Of a DNA stretch of 64,000 nt, positions 50,026 to 57,935 are shown piece after piece (the stretch's first letter is position 1; every line of letters begins with the position of its first letter). The notes under the pieces were generated by a model. The model had not been told where the DNA came from. It saw only the letters and a program-made list of their open reading frames with translations, and searched no databases. The stretch is from an uncultured Kineothrix sp. GTDB taxonomy: Bacteria; Bacillota; Clostridia; Lachnospirales; Lachnospiraceae. The translations under genes and the position numbers were made by a program. Where the stretch lies: positions 62,001 through 126,000 of the forward strand of contig CAJUSR010000001.1 in the NCBI GenBank assembly GCA_910588855.1, in the 5' to 3' direction.

Positions 50026-51970
50026 CTATAATCGTTCCATCCCGATAAGCCTGCAGCAACACTTCCAGTTGATGAATCGTTTCCTTTATTTCCATGCCGC
50101 CGTCCGTGTCTGCCACATTGATTCTGGAATTGCTTGTTTCCAAAATCACGGAGTCGGAAAAAATATCCGATTCATGCAAAATCGCAGATTCCACAGATTC
50201 AAAAGGCTCATGAGCCACAAGCCGCATCCCGTGGGAATTTGCTACTAACGTATAACCGGCAATCCCCGTTTTCCCTTGATATGCCTTGGAAAAGCCACCG
50301 TCTATAATCAAAAGTTTCCCGCCGCACTTGATAGGCGATTCCCCTTTCTTCAGTTCCACCGGCACATGGCCGTTCACAATATGGGAATTTTTGCTGTCTA
50401 AGCCAAATTCCATCAGTATTTTTGTGATAATTTCCTCATTGTCCAGCAACCGATAATAGCTGTTTTTTGTCTCGGTATGCGTTTCCTTATCCTCTACAAA
50501 ATACCGCTCGAAGGTTGCCATCTTATCCTTGCCAAACACCGGCGATTTCGGCCCTTCCCATATATACCATATCATATCCTGGCCTTTTTGCATCTCTGCG
50601 GGGTTATGTTTGGAATAAAACCCTTTCCTCGCATACTGGTCTAAAATATCATATAGGGCTTTTCCTTTATACTCTTCCCCATCAATCGTCAATGCCTTGA
50701 AATTGCCGTCTTCATCCATAGGCATACAGCCATGATATAAAAGGTTGGAATTGTATACCTTATAAAGCCCTCCTCTGGAAAACAGGAATCTGACATGCTT
50801 CTGCAGTTTTTCGCACTTCAAAAACGCATGACGCAGCCGTTCCATCACCTGCTCTTCCTCCGGGCTTAAAGCATAAGGGTTCTTTGGATCTACCGTAGGA
50901 AATTCCACATCCCGCATCTTGTAGCTCTTCCCACCTATGGTAATTGTTCCGTCCTCATAATTTACCTTATCCAGCAGAAGGCGGTCTTCCATTTGAAATT
51001 CTGGCCGGCGCATAATCAGGCTGCCTTCCAGCTTAAACTGTATAATCGCTATCGCCTTATGCATCTTCATATCAAGGCTCAAGTCTTTTGTATTATAGTC
51101 CGTGTTATATTTTATGGAAAATGTTTCACAGTCCACATCCCCATAAGTCTCCATCGCAAAAGTAGCAAGTGGAATCAGGTTAATCCCATATCCTTCCTCC
51201 AATGTATCCAGATTGCCATAGCGTGCCGAAAGCCGGATGACATTGGCTATACATGCCAAATGCCCCGATGCCGCACCCATCCATACAATATCGTGGTTCC
51301 CCCATTGGATATCCACGGAATGGTAGCAGCTTAATGTATCCATAATAATATGCGGCCCAGGCCCTCTGTCGAAAATATCCCCTACAATATGCAGATGATC
51401 AATTACCATCCTCTGGATGAGCTGGCTTAACGCAATAATAAACTCCTGCGCCCGGTCAATCCGTATAATCGTATGAATAATTTCGTTATAGTAAGCTTCC
51501 TTATCCTGAATCTCCGCTTTCTCTGTAATCAGCTCTTCTATTATATAAGCAAAATCCTGCGGAAGGGCCTTCCTCACCTTAGAGCGGGTATATTTGGATG
51601 CCACCCGCTTTGTTATCTGTACCAGTCTATGTAGCGTAATCTTATACCAGTCCTCAATATTATCCTCTTCCTGTAAGATAATCTCCAATTTCTCTTTCGG
51701 ATAATAAATTAAGGTAGCAAGGCTTTTTTTATCTTTATTGCTTAATGTATTCCCGAACTCTTCATCAATCTTCCTTTTAACGGAACCGGAGCCGTTCTTC
51801 AATACGTGGTTAAACTGCTCATATTCCCCATGAATGTCCGTTAGGAAATGCTCGGTTCCCTTTGGCAGGCAAAGAATAGCCTGTAAGTTAATGATTTCCG
51901 TGGATGCCGATGCTATCGTCGGGTATTGATGCGCCAGACTGCGCAGGTATTTTAATTCCAAATTGTCCAT
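50018..51970 (-). CDS. fbp: Class III fructose-1,6-bisphosphatase
   Basis: This is a 650-residue gluconeogenic phosphatase of the Firmicutes class III type. It has the calcineurin-like metal motifs FLTDIHGEYEQF, HIVGDIFDRGPGPH, IQWGNHDIVWMGAASGH and IVNGHVPVELKKGESPIKCG. Length and order match the family. It hydrolyses fructose 1,6-bisphosphate to fructose 6-phosphate in the cytoplasm. It is followed (minus strand) by a strong terminator and lies 23 bp downstream of dapB. Confidence 0.95.
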   Translation of the reverse strand: MDNLELKYLRSLAHQYPTIASASTEIINLQAILCLPKGTEHFLTDIHGEYEQFNHVLKNGSGSVKRKIDEEFGNTLSNKDKKSLATLIYYPKEKLEIILQEEDNIEDWYKITLHRLVQITKRVASKYTRSKVRKALPQDFAYIIEELITEKAEIQDKEAYYNEIIHTIIRIDRAQEFIIALSQLIQRMVIDHLHIVGDIFDRGPGPHIIMDTLSCYHSVDIQWGNHDIVWMGAASGHLACIANVIRLSARYGNLDTLEEGYGINLIPLATFAMETYGDVDCETFSIKYNTDYNTKDLSLDMKMHKAIAIIQFKLEGSLIMRRPEFQMEDRLLLDKVNYEDGTITIGGKSYKMRDVEFPTVDPKNPYALSPEEEQVMERLRHAFLKCEKLQKHVRFLFSRGGLYKVYNSNLLYHGCMPMDEDGNFKALTIDGEEYKGKALYDILDQYARKGFYSKHNPAEMQKGQDMIWYIWEGPKSPVFGKDKMATFERYFVEDKETHTETKNSYYRLLDNEEIITKILMEFGLDSKNSHIVNGHVPVELKKGESPIKCGGKLLIIDGGFSKAYQGKTGIAGYTLVANSHGMRLVAHEPFESVESAILHESDIFSDSVILETSNSRINVADTDGGMEIKETIHQLEVLLQAYRDGTIIEK

Positions 51971-51993
51971 CCGCCCCTTGCTCCTTCCCTTTA

Positions 51994-52749
51994 TCAGCCA
52001 ATCACATCGCTCATATCATACTTTCCTGCCGGTTTGCCCGCAAGGAACTTTGCTGCCTGAATTGCCCCTTTCCCAAAAACTGCTTTGGAATATGCCGTAT
52101 GGGAAAATGTAATTACTTCATCCGCCCCTGCAAAAATCACGTCATGCTCCCCTACAATCGTGCCTCCCCTGACAGCACTGAGCCCGATTTCCTTCACCGG
52201 ACGCTTTTCCCTCCGGCTGCTCCTGTCATACACATATTCATAGGAATTATCCAGCTCTTCGTTGATGGAATCCGCCAATGCCAATGCTGTTCCGCTGGGT
52301 GCATCCACTTTTTTATTATGGTGCTTCTCTACAATTTCAATGTCAAAGCCCGCCGGCGCCAATACCCCTGCCGCTTCTTTTAATAGTTTCAAAAACATGT
52401 TAATGCCCAAAGACATATTCGCCGATTTCAAAATAGCAGTTTTTTCACTGGCCTCTTCCACCTTCTGTAACTGTTCCGGGGAAAGCCCTGTGGTACATAA
52501 TACACAAGGCAGCCCCTTTTTTACACAATAATCCAAAAGCCCGTCTACCGCCGGCGCACTGCTGAAGTCAATTACCGCATCTGCCCCAACCGTACATTGT
52601 TCTATGCTTTTAAACACCGGATATGTATTCTTTCCATTGTCAAAGGCATCTACCCCTGCAACGATTTCTATTTCATCATCCGCCGCAATCAAACCGGAAA
52701 TCGTCTGTCCCATCTTTCCGTTGCAGCCGTGCATAATTACCTTTATCAT
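51994..52749 (-). CDS. dapB: 4-hydroxy-tetrahydrodipicolinate reductase
   Basis: This is a 251-residue DapB. The N-terminal nucleotide site is VIMHGCNGKMGQTISG. Catalytic and substrate motifs are KSANMSLGINMFLKLLKEAA, VEKHHNKKVDAPSGTAL and GEHDVIFAGADEVI. It reduces the dihydrodipicolinate precursor in lysine and diaminopimelate synthesis. It lies 19 bp after dapA and shares its riboswitch-controlled transcript. Confidence 0.95.
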   Translation of the reverse strand: MIKVIMHGCNGKMGQTISGLIAADDEIEIVAGVDAFDNGKNTYPVFKSIEQCTVGADAVIDFSSAPAVDGLLDYCVKKGLPCVLCTTGLSPEQLQKVEEASEKTAILKSANMSLGINMFLKLLKEAAGVLAPAGFDIEIVEKHHNKKVDAPSGTALALADSINEELDNSYEYVYDRSSRREKRPVKEIGLSAVRGGTIVGEHDVIFAGADEVITFSHTAYSKAVFGKGAIQAAKFLAGKPAGKYDMSDVIG

Positions 52750-52768
52750 GTCAATAACCTTCCTTACC

Positions 52769-53653
52769 TTATAAAATGCCGAAATCCTTCATCGCTTTTT
52801 CCAACTTCGGAACATTGGCTTCATCCATTTCCGTCAATGGCATCCTTAAGAAACCGTCTCCCATCCCCATCAATTCCAAAGCTTTCTTCACCGGAATCGG
52901 ATTCACTTCGCAGAACAGAGCATTGCAAAGCTCCACTGATTTTGTCTGCAGTTTACAGCTTCCTTCCACATCCCCGGCGAAAAATTTCTCGCAGATTTCA
53001 TGGGTTTCCTTTGGCGCTATGTTGGACAAAACAGAAATTACCCCTATGCCTCCCATTGCAAGCAAAGGAACAATCTGGTCGTCGTTTCCGGAATATAAAT
53101 CCACCTTCCCATCCGCAAGTGCCATGAGTTTTACCACTTGGGATATATTCCCGCTGGCTTCCTTCACACCAACAATATTCTCCACCTCTGCACAAAGCTT
53201 CACTACGGTTTCCGGTTCGATATTGCAGCCGGTACGGCTTGGCACATTATATAAAATAGCCGGTATCTTTATGGCGTCAGCAACTGTTTTAAAATGGCGG
53301 AAAAGCCCTTTCTGGGTTGCTTTGTTATAATATGGCGTAACTAAAAGCACACCGTCTGCCCCTATTTTTTCCGCTTCCGTAGAAAGATAAACTGCTGTCT
53401 CCGTACAGTTGGAGCCGGTACCTGCCACTACCGGAATCCTTCCTGCCACTTTTTCCACACAAAACTTAATCACATCCAAATGTTCTTCATGGGTCAACGT
53501 GGATGATTCCCCTGTTGTACCGCATACAATAATGGCATCCGTTCCGTTCTTAATCTGGAACTCCAACAGTTCCGCGAATTTGTCGTAGTTTACTTCCCCA
53601 TTTGCTTTGAACGGTGTAACAATTGCAACACCCGCACCTCGAAAAACAGCCAT
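52769..53653 (-). CDS. dapA: 4-hydroxy-tetrahydrodipicolinate synthase
   Basis: This is a 294-residue DapA (TIM barrel), the first committed enzyme of lysine synthesis. It condenses pyruvate with aspartate semialdehyde. Motifs: GAGVAIVTPFKANGEVNYD, CGTTGESSTLTHEEH, LLVTPYYNKATQKG, ILYNVPSRTGCN and the Schiff-base lysine in NIVGVKEASGN. MAVFRGAG at 53653 is chosen because AAAAGGAGGAAAAAG precedes it. Expression is controlled by the upstream lysine riboswitch and attenuator. Confidence 0.96.
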   Translation of the reverse strand: MAVFRGAGVAIVTPFKANGEVNYDKFAELLEFQIKNGTDAIIVCGTTGESSTLTHEEHLDVIKFCVEKVAGRIPVVAGTGSNCTETAVYLSTEAEKIGADGVLLVTPYYNKATQKGLFRHFKTVADAIKIPAILYNVPSRTGCNIEPETVVKLCAEVENIVGVKEASGNISQVVKLMALADGKVDLYSGNDDQIVPLLAMGGIGVISVLSNIAPKETHEICEKFFAGDVEGSCKLQTKSVELCNALFCEVNPIPVKKALELMGMGDGFLRMPLTEMDEANVPKLEKAMKDFGIL

Positions 53654-53676
53654 TCTTTTTCCTCCTTTTAAAAAAA

Positions 53677-53699
53677 GCCGACACAATGTGCGCCGGCTT
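53677..53699 (-). terminator. Riboswitch expression platform (attenuator) of dapA
   Basis: On the minus strand AAGCCGGCGCACATTGTGTC with GGCTT forms a hairpin followed by T7, 23 bp before the dapA start. It is the terminator that lysine binding is expected to favour. Confidence 0.8.
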
Positions 53700-53714
53700 A
53701 ATACTATGCCAAAA

Positions 53715-53886
53715 ACATCGGATAGCGCATCATCGTATGGATGACAGTCATGCAGCTATTCACTGCATGCCCAAGGACAAAACCGCAGTCTGCCTTGCCC
53801 TTTCGGCGTCTTTTCCTTTCACTTTTCTTCCCTTGTGCCTGCCACATCCAAAAAATTACTGATAAAATACGCAACCTCTATCTCTT
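53715..53886 (-). ncRNA. Lysine riboswitch (L-box) upstream of dapA-dapB
   Basis: On the minus strand the 5' side reads GAGATAGAGGTTGCG. AGACGCCGAAAGGG and GGGCATGCAGTGAATAGCTG follow, then GACTGTCATCC and GCGCTATCCGATG. GATAG...GCG pairs with GCGCTATC to close P1, and the GCCGAAAGGG and CTGTCA positions match the lysine riboswitch consensus as I recall it. The position before the lysine genes supports it. Confidence 0.85.
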
Positions 53887-53953
53887 TTTTACCTATGAAA
53901 TTATCATATCATCCCGTGAAACAACTGTCAATGCATGAAAAACACGTTTTTCA

Positions 53954-54067
53954 ATTGCTGGCAGCATCCGGTCTTGTGCTTTACTGTTCCGATTGCCGGC
54001 AGCATCCGGTCTTGTGCTTTGTTGTTCCAATTGCTGGCAACATCCAGCCTCATGCTTCATTATTTTA
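53954..54067. repeat. Tandem repeat, 3 copies of 38 bp
   Basis: ATTGCTGGCAGCATCC-type starts recur at 53954, 53992 and 54030, each followed by GGTCTTGTGCTTT or a variant. It is non-coding and lies between the riboswitch and the cobO-like gene. Confidence 0.8.
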
Positions 54068-54092
54068 ATTGCGTGCCGCTTCCTAATTATTG

Positions 54093-54590
54093 CTATTTAT
54101 TGCACTTCACGGTTTCCAGCTTCGTCACTTCATCCGCCAATACAAAAACTTCATCGTTCAGCGCCGCTCCTGTCATAATAATGTCCATCGCCTCATCTGA
54201 ACGCATTTCCAACATTTTCTTCAATTCTTCTACTGTAATAATACCGTTATCAATAAGCCGAAGCACTTCGTCCAAAATGAGAAGATCACAGCCACCCGTA
54301 CAAAGCACCTTTTTTGCAAAATTCAGCCCATTCCTTATATTAATAATTTCATCCGCTTTTTGTTCATTAGACAATTCCACGAAATTGCTGTCCGACTTTT
54401 CAAACCGGAATAACTTAATCTCCGGTTCCAGCCTGCGTAAAAACTCCGAATCCTCAAGCCCTCTTCCTTTTAAAAACTGGATAATTACAACATTTTTCCC
54501 CTGGCATGCCATCGAAACGGCTCTGCCAAATGCTGCAGGCGACTTTCCATGCCCGTCACCGCTGTAAATATATATCGTTCCTTCTTTCAT
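54093..54590 (-). CDS. Corrinoid adenosyltransferase (CobO/BtuR type)
   Basis: This is a 165-residue ATP:corrinoid adenosyltransferase. It has a P-loop (IYIYSGDGHGKSPAAFGRAV, residues 9-16), then VVIIQFLKGRG, CDLLILDEVLRLIDNGII and DIIMTGAALNDEVFVLADEV. It attaches the adenosyl group to cobalt in vitamin B12 synthesis or salvage. The P-loop has Ser-Pro in place of the common Thr-Thr after Lys. No other cobalamin gene is adjacent. Confidence 0.88.
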   Translation of the reverse strand: MKEGTIYIYSGDGHGKSPAAFGRAVSMACQGKNVVIIQFLKGRGLEDSEFLRRLEPEIKLFRFEKSDSNFVELSNEQKADEIINIRNGLNFAKKVLCTGGCDLLILDEVLRLIDNGIITVEELKKMLEMRSDEAMDIIMTGAALNDEVFVLADEVTKLETVKCNK

Positions 54591-54811
54591 ATCCGGCTCC
54601 TATGTACTTAAGCCCTTCCGGCCAATTTCTGCCATCGCTTTTCAAATAGCCATAGCTTGCTTGCGCATCCGTACAATTCATTATTGCATATGTATATTGA
54701 CAATACACAGAATATAATAGCACAAAAGCTATCCGGTAGCAACCTTTTCTTCATCATTTCTTCTATAATATATTTTGTCAATAGTTTTGCGACAAGTTTT
54801 CGGAAAAATTT

Positions 54812-55852
54812 TTATGCCAATTTCTGTAACTCTTCCTCGAATAGTTCCGCTGATGTTCTGTAATCAAAGATTCCCCTTGGATAATCGTTAATCCATTTTT
54901 CTATATACTCTATCTCTGCGTCCTGCCTGCCGTCAAAATCTTCCCCTTTTGGTATGTGCCTGCGGATAAGCCTATTGTTATTCTCGTTGCTTCCACGCTC
55001 CCAACTACTATAAGGGTGGCAATAGAAAACAAAGGTACGCTTTTCCTCTCCGAACACGGATTTTTCCATACCCTCATAATCTGCAAACTCTACCCCATTA
55101 TCTACTGTAATGCTACGAAATACCTTGCTAAACATATCCCCCCATTTCTTTTCTATCCGGTCCAACGCTTCCACTACGGACGCTGCCGTTTGGTCTTTTA
55201 GTTTTATTATGATTTCATCACGGGTTTTTCTCTCTGTCAGCACAAGCATACATGATTTTGTAACCCCACGCTGCCCTTTTACTGTATCCATTTCCCAATG
55301 ACCGAATACCTCCCGGTCCTTTACCTCTTCGGGTCTGTTTTCTATGCTCTCCCCTGCACTTGCCCTTTTCTGTACCTTTACCTTTTTATTATGCTTTTTC
55401 TTTTTACTCTTGATAGGTAGGTCTTTGTTTGTCAGTTTCAAGAAAATTCCATTGTCTATATATCTATAAAGTGTCCGCAAGCTGATAGTGGTTTTAAACT
55501 GCTTTTCTCCTTTGGCTATCTCCGCTAATGCTGCTTCCGGGCTGTACTTATCGTTTACTATTTTATCTTCTATGCACTCCGCCAATTCCCTATCATTCCC
55601 TATTTTTAACGCCCTGCCTTTTCCCTCTTGGGCGTAGTCGTGTGCTTTCTGCCCCAAGTCGCTACTGTACCTTTCCTCTTCCGTATAATCAGAATTGCGG
55701 TGCATATATTTACCCTTGTCGTATTCCCTGTATATCGTGCTTCTGTGGAAATGTAATTGCTTTGCTACCTCCGCTTTGGAATGTCCTGCATTTAACAAGG
55801 CTTCCATTTTGATACGGTCGTTATGGCTCATTTGCTTAAATATTTTTCCCAT
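54812..55852 (-). CDS. IS30-family transposase
   Basis: This is a 346-residue DDE transposase. The N-terminal HTH reads HNDRIKMEALLNAGHSKAEV, then AKQLHFHRSTIYREY. The catalytic residues are in GHWEMDTVKG, SITVDNGVEF and GSNENNNRLIRR. It is distinct from the larger IS30 protein at 7050-8354. It stands at the border between chromosome and prophage-like genes, with a hairpin terminator just upstream (55873-55909). I did not find convincing terminal inverted repeats, so its element limits are open. Confidence 0.9.
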   Translation of the reverse strand: MGKIFKQMSHNDRIKMEALLNAGHSKAEVAKQLHFHRSTIYREYDKGKYMHRNSDYTEEERYSSDLGQKAHDYAQEGKGRALKIGNDRELAECIEDKIVNDKYSPEAALAEIAKGEKQFKTTISLRTLYRYIDNGIFLKLTNKDLPIKSKKKKHNKKVKVQKRASAGESIENRPEEVKDREVFGHWEMDTVKGQRGVTKSCMLVLTERKTRDEIIIKLKDQTAASVVEALDRIEKKWGDMFSKVFRSITVDNGVEFADYEGMEKSVFGEEKRTFVFYCHPYSSWERGSNENNNRLIRRHIPKGEDFDGRQDAEIEYIEKWINDYPRGIFDYRTSAELFEEELQKLA

Positions 55853-55872
55853 GTACTCTACCTCCTATGATT

Positions 55873-55909
55873 AAAGGGGCAGCGGGTAAAATATTCCTGC
55901 TGCCCCTTT
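55873..55909. terminator. Hairpin upstream of the IS30 transposase
   Basis: AAAGGGGCAGC and GCTGCCCCTTT form an 11-bp perfect stem with a 15-nt loop. It may shield the transposase from read-through. Confidence 0.75.
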
Positions 55910-55982
55910 GGATTCCGCCTTACCGCCTTTCCCATAGTGAAATAGAACATAGCTTAACCCATGCTGCCAATCTCTCCGGCTT

Positions 55983-56006
55983 TTTTGTGTCCGAATCGGT
56001 CTATTG
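55983..56006 (+). repeat. Repeat TTTTGTGTCCGAATCGGTCT, copy 1
   Basis: The same sequence followed by ATT recurs near 58263-58286, between the second endolysin and the holin. It contains the palindrome CCGAATCGG. Confidence 0.7.
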
Positions 56007-56052
56007 TATCTTGATTTTTTCCTTTTCTCCTGCTATTATTTCCTTAAACACT

Positions 56053-56090
56053 AGGGGCGGTTAGCAGGAATGTTAAGAAGTCCGCCCCCT
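56053..56090 (-). terminator. Hairpin after the 53-residue gene
   Basis: AGGGGCGG and CCGCCCCCT pair around a 21-nt loop, 15 bp past the stop of the gene at 56105-56266. Confidence 0.6.
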
Positions 56091-56104
56091 GTGTGAATCC
56101 CTAT

Positions 56105-56266
56105 TTAATCTTCAATATCCTTTTGGGTATCCTCGATTAAATCATTTATGAGCCTTTCGGCTTCCTCCGTGTTCTTTTCCTTAATCGCCTTTTGCAAGTC
56201 TTTAAGGTCCCTCATTAAACGTCTTAGGTAACTTTTGAATACTGCCATTTCTTCGGTGTTCTCCAT
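56105..56266 (-). CDS. Small acidic helical protein
   Basis: This is a 53-residue protein, MENTEEMAVFKSYLRRLMRD then LKDLQKAIKEKNTEEAERLI and NDLIEDTQKDIED, a likely two-helix coiled coil. GGAGTTAAAGAA precedes the ATG at 56266. It has its own consensus promoter with the 16-bp palindrome (56307-56335). Its length keeps it below many gene-calling cutoffs. No family recognised. Confidence 0.7.
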   Translation of the reverse strand: MENTEEMAVFKSYLRRLMRDLKDLQKAIKEKNTEEAERLINDLIEDTQKDIED

Positions 56267-56306
56267 TTCTTTAACTCCTTTCCTGCTATCTCCTTGCTAC
56301 AATTAC

Positions 56307-56335
56307 ATTATATACTTATATAAGTATATTGTCAA
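56307..56335 (-). promoter_or_regulatory. Consensus promoter with palindromic operator in the spacer (site 1)
   Basis: Minus strand: TTGACA, 17 bp, TATAAT, both perfect consensus. The spacer is filled by ATACTTATATAAGTAT (56312-56327), a perfect palindrome. Confidence 0.85.
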
Positions 56336-56376
56336 GGGTTTTTATAAATTTTGTACTACAAATTCCTGAATATGTG

Positions 56377-56550
56377 CTACAAAACTTTTTCTTTATTCTT
56401 GGCGTATTCCTCAACAATCTTTTGCAACTTGTCCGTGAAATTCTTTCCGGGACTTTCTTCTATGATTCTGAATATCTCCGGCTTGAATCTTACCGTTTTA
56501 TGGATATTGCAATCATCATTAGTATATACGCCGTCCTTATAAGCGTACAC
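56377..56550 (-). CDS. Small protein, probable DNA-binding partner
   Basis: This is a 57-residue frame with a GTG start at 56550, one base after the stop of the ribbon-helix-helix gene; GGGGCGAGGG serves as ribosome binding site. It reads VYAYKDGVYTNDDCNIHKTV then RFKPEIFRIIEESPGKNFTD and KLQKIVEEYAKN. The strand-helix-helix pattern resembles a second ribbon-helix-helix protein. Its start was placed from translational coupling. Confidence 0.6.
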   Translation of the reverse strand: MYAYKDGVYTNDDCNIHKTVRFKPEIFRIIEESPGKNFTDKLQKIVEEYAKNKEKVL

Positions 56551-56551
56551 C

Positions 56552-56764
56552 CTAACCCTCGCCCCTTTCCCTTTTTATTTTTTCCTCAACTGCTGCAACT
56601 ATCATCTGATTCCGGCTCTTGTACCCTAATTCCTTGGCTATCTCCGTCCACTCTTCCGCCCTGCCTTTTGGTATGGAAGTAAGTAGAAAAGAATCATAGT
56701 TATTCTTATTCCATTTATTTTTTGCTCTAGTCGCAGGCGTTCCGCCTGCCTTTTCCTCTGCCAT
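56552..56764 (-). CDS. Ribbon-helix-helix regulator of the palindrome regulon
   Basis: This is a 70-residue protein. An Ala/Lys-rich N-terminus is followed by strand DSFLLTSIP, helix KGRAEEWTEIAKELGYKS and helix RNQMIVAAVEEKIKRE, an Arc/MetJ-like fold. It is transcribed from a promoter (TTGTAT-17 bp-TACAAT, about 56809-56837) that overlaps one of the palindromes. It is the best candidate for the protein that binds the six ATACTTATATAAGTAT sites in this 1.2-kb region. Confidence 0.75.
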   Translation of the reverse strand: MAEEKAGGTPATRAKNKWNKNNYDSFLLTSIPKGRAEEWTEIAKELGYKSRNQMIVAAVEEKIKRERGEG

Positions 56765-56829
56765 TACGCAATACCTCCTGTCTGCTCCGACCGTTTATAG
56801 TTTCCTGCTGGAATTGTATCATACTTTTT

Positions 56830-56884
56830 ATACTTATACAAGTATATAAAATGCACAAGATTTCCTGTATACTTATATAAGTAT
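56830..56884 (-). promoter_or_regulatory. Operator sites 2 and 3 upstream of the ribbon-helix-helix gene
   Basis: ATACTTATACAAGTAT (56830-56845, one mismatch) and ATACTTATATAAGTAT (56869-56884). Site 2 overlaps the presumed -35 of the minus-strand promoter, which suggests autoregulation. Confidence 0.75.
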
Positions 56885-56902
56885 TTTGTATATTATTCCG
56901 GG

Positions 56903-56931
56903 TTGAAAATATACTTATATAAGTATATAAT
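56903..56931 (+). promoter_or_regulatory. Promoter with palindromic operator (site 4)
   Basis: TTGAAA, 17 bp, TATAAT with the perfect palindrome at 56911-56926. It drives the 57082 gene through a 150-nt leader that contains GC-rich hairpins. Confidence 0.85.
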
Positions 56932-57081
56932 AAGATTACAAGGTACAGAAAAACATACCGCCCGGTTGCCGGGGCGTAAAGTTCGGCAATCAGCGACCCG
57001 GAACGTCTAAAGATTCCGGGGGTGTAAATCCAATATAGGGCAACCAATAAAACAACATTCATATATACGGAGGTAATCACT

Positions 57082-57348
57082 ATGGAATCAAGGACACTGG
57101 AAACAATCACTATTAACAACTCTTTGGAAATTGTCAGATTAAACGGAAACGTAAAATTCAAAGCACCGTTAGGCTATACGCTTCCCTGTGGATACTGTTT
57201 CAAACACCCGGAAAAAGGTTACTTTGCTTTTGCAGGGGATATAGTTCCTTATATTCCTCGTGGTGGCAAAAAGGCTTTGCTTTCGATTATGGAATCCGGC
57301 GGTTTCCTTGATTTTGATAATTCCGTTTGGCTTCAACCGCTCAACTAA
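57082..57348 (+). CDS. Small hypothetical protein under palindrome control
   Basis: This is an 88-residue protein (MESRTLETITINNSLEIVRL, then PLGYTLPCGYCFKHPEKGYF and GFLDFDNSVWLQPLN). It is rich in beta-forming and aromatic residues and has no signal peptide. TACGGAGGTAATCACT precedes the ATG. A terminator follows at 57381-57405. It could be an anti-defence, toxin or phage accessory protein; nothing in the sequence decides this. Confidence 0.65.
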   Translation: MESRTLETITINNSLEIVRLNGNVKFKAPLGYTLPCGYCFKHPEKGYFAFAGDIVPYIPRGGKKALLSIMESGGFLDFDNSVWLQPLN

Positions 57349-57380
57349 ACCCATTGGGCAATCTCCCCTCTCTAAATTTT

Positions 57381-57405
57381 AACCGCTCATAAAATGGGCG
57401 GTTTT
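57381..57405 (+). terminator. Terminator after the 88-residue gene
   Basis: AACCGCTCAT and ATGGGCGGTT pair with an AAA loop, followed by T5. Confidence 0.75.
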
Positions 57406-57443
57406 TGTTTTATCCAAGTATACGCATTTCACAATTTTGCATT

Positions 57444-57507
57444 ATACTTATATAAGTATTTTTGTGCATTATTCCGGGTTGAAAATATACTTATATAAGT
57501 ATATAAT
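57444..57507 (+). promoter_or_regulatory. Promoter with two palindromic operators (sites 5 and 6)
   Basis: ATACTTATATAAGTAT at 57444-57459 and 57487-57502. TTGAAA (57479) and TATAAT (57502-57507) are 17 bp apart around the second. The block GCATTATTCCGGGTTGAAAA is nearly identical to the one before site 4. Confidence 0.85.
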
Positions 57508-57548
57508 AGAGTTATCAAAGAAATACAGTGGATGGAGGTAAATCAAAA

Positions 57549-57884
57549 ATGGCAGATATGACAGTAGCAAATGAAATTTTAAGACAGTTGGGCGGTAATA
57601 AGTTCTTGATTATGACAGGTGCAAATCATCTTATCAGGGATACTTATAGCCTGTCAATGAAACTTCCTAGAAATATGAGCAAAGCAAATAGATTAACAAT
57701 CGAATTGCAGGCAGACGATACTTATAAAATGAGATTCCGCAAGCATACACCGGACAGACTTAATAAAAAGACTTTTGAATTTAAACCCGGAAAAATTGAG
57801 GATATAAAGGTTTTTGATTCTGTATACTGCGACCAACTCCAAGAATTATTTACAAGTGTAACAGGAATGTATACACATTTATAG
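57549..57884 (+). CDS. Hypothetical protein under palindrome control
   Basis: This is a 111-residue protein (MADMTVANEILRQLGGNKFL, IMTGANHLIRDTYSLSMKLP, ADDTYKMRFRKHTPD). I recall close relatives on phages and conjugative elements of gut Firmicutes and Bacteroidota, always uncharacterised. The start at 57549 follows TGGAGGTAAATC. A bidirectional terminator separates it from the convergent lysis genes. Confidence 0.7.
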   Translation: MADMTVANEILRQLGGNKFLIMTGANHLIRDTYSLSMKLPRNMSKANRLTIELQADDTYKMRFRKHTPDRLNKKTFEFKPGKIEDIKVFDSVYCDQLQELFTSVTGMYTHL

Positions 57885-57885
57885 A

Positions 57886-57925
57886 CAAAAACGCCCCCAA
57901 GGCATAGAGCCAAGGGGGCGTTTTT
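57886..57925. terminator. Bidirectional terminator
   Basis: AAAAACGCCCCC and GGGGGCGTTTTT with a 15-nt loop, between convergent genes. Confidence 0.9.
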
Positions 57926-57935
57926 CTGCGGTATC

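Noticed and set aside
53954..54067. CRISPR-like array
   Set aside because: There are only three contiguous 38-bp units without spacers.
54812..55852. IS30-type transposase as the integration enzyme of the prophage
   Set aside because: It is tempting because of its place at the border, but no shared ends were found and no phage of this type is established; kept as an ordinary transposase.
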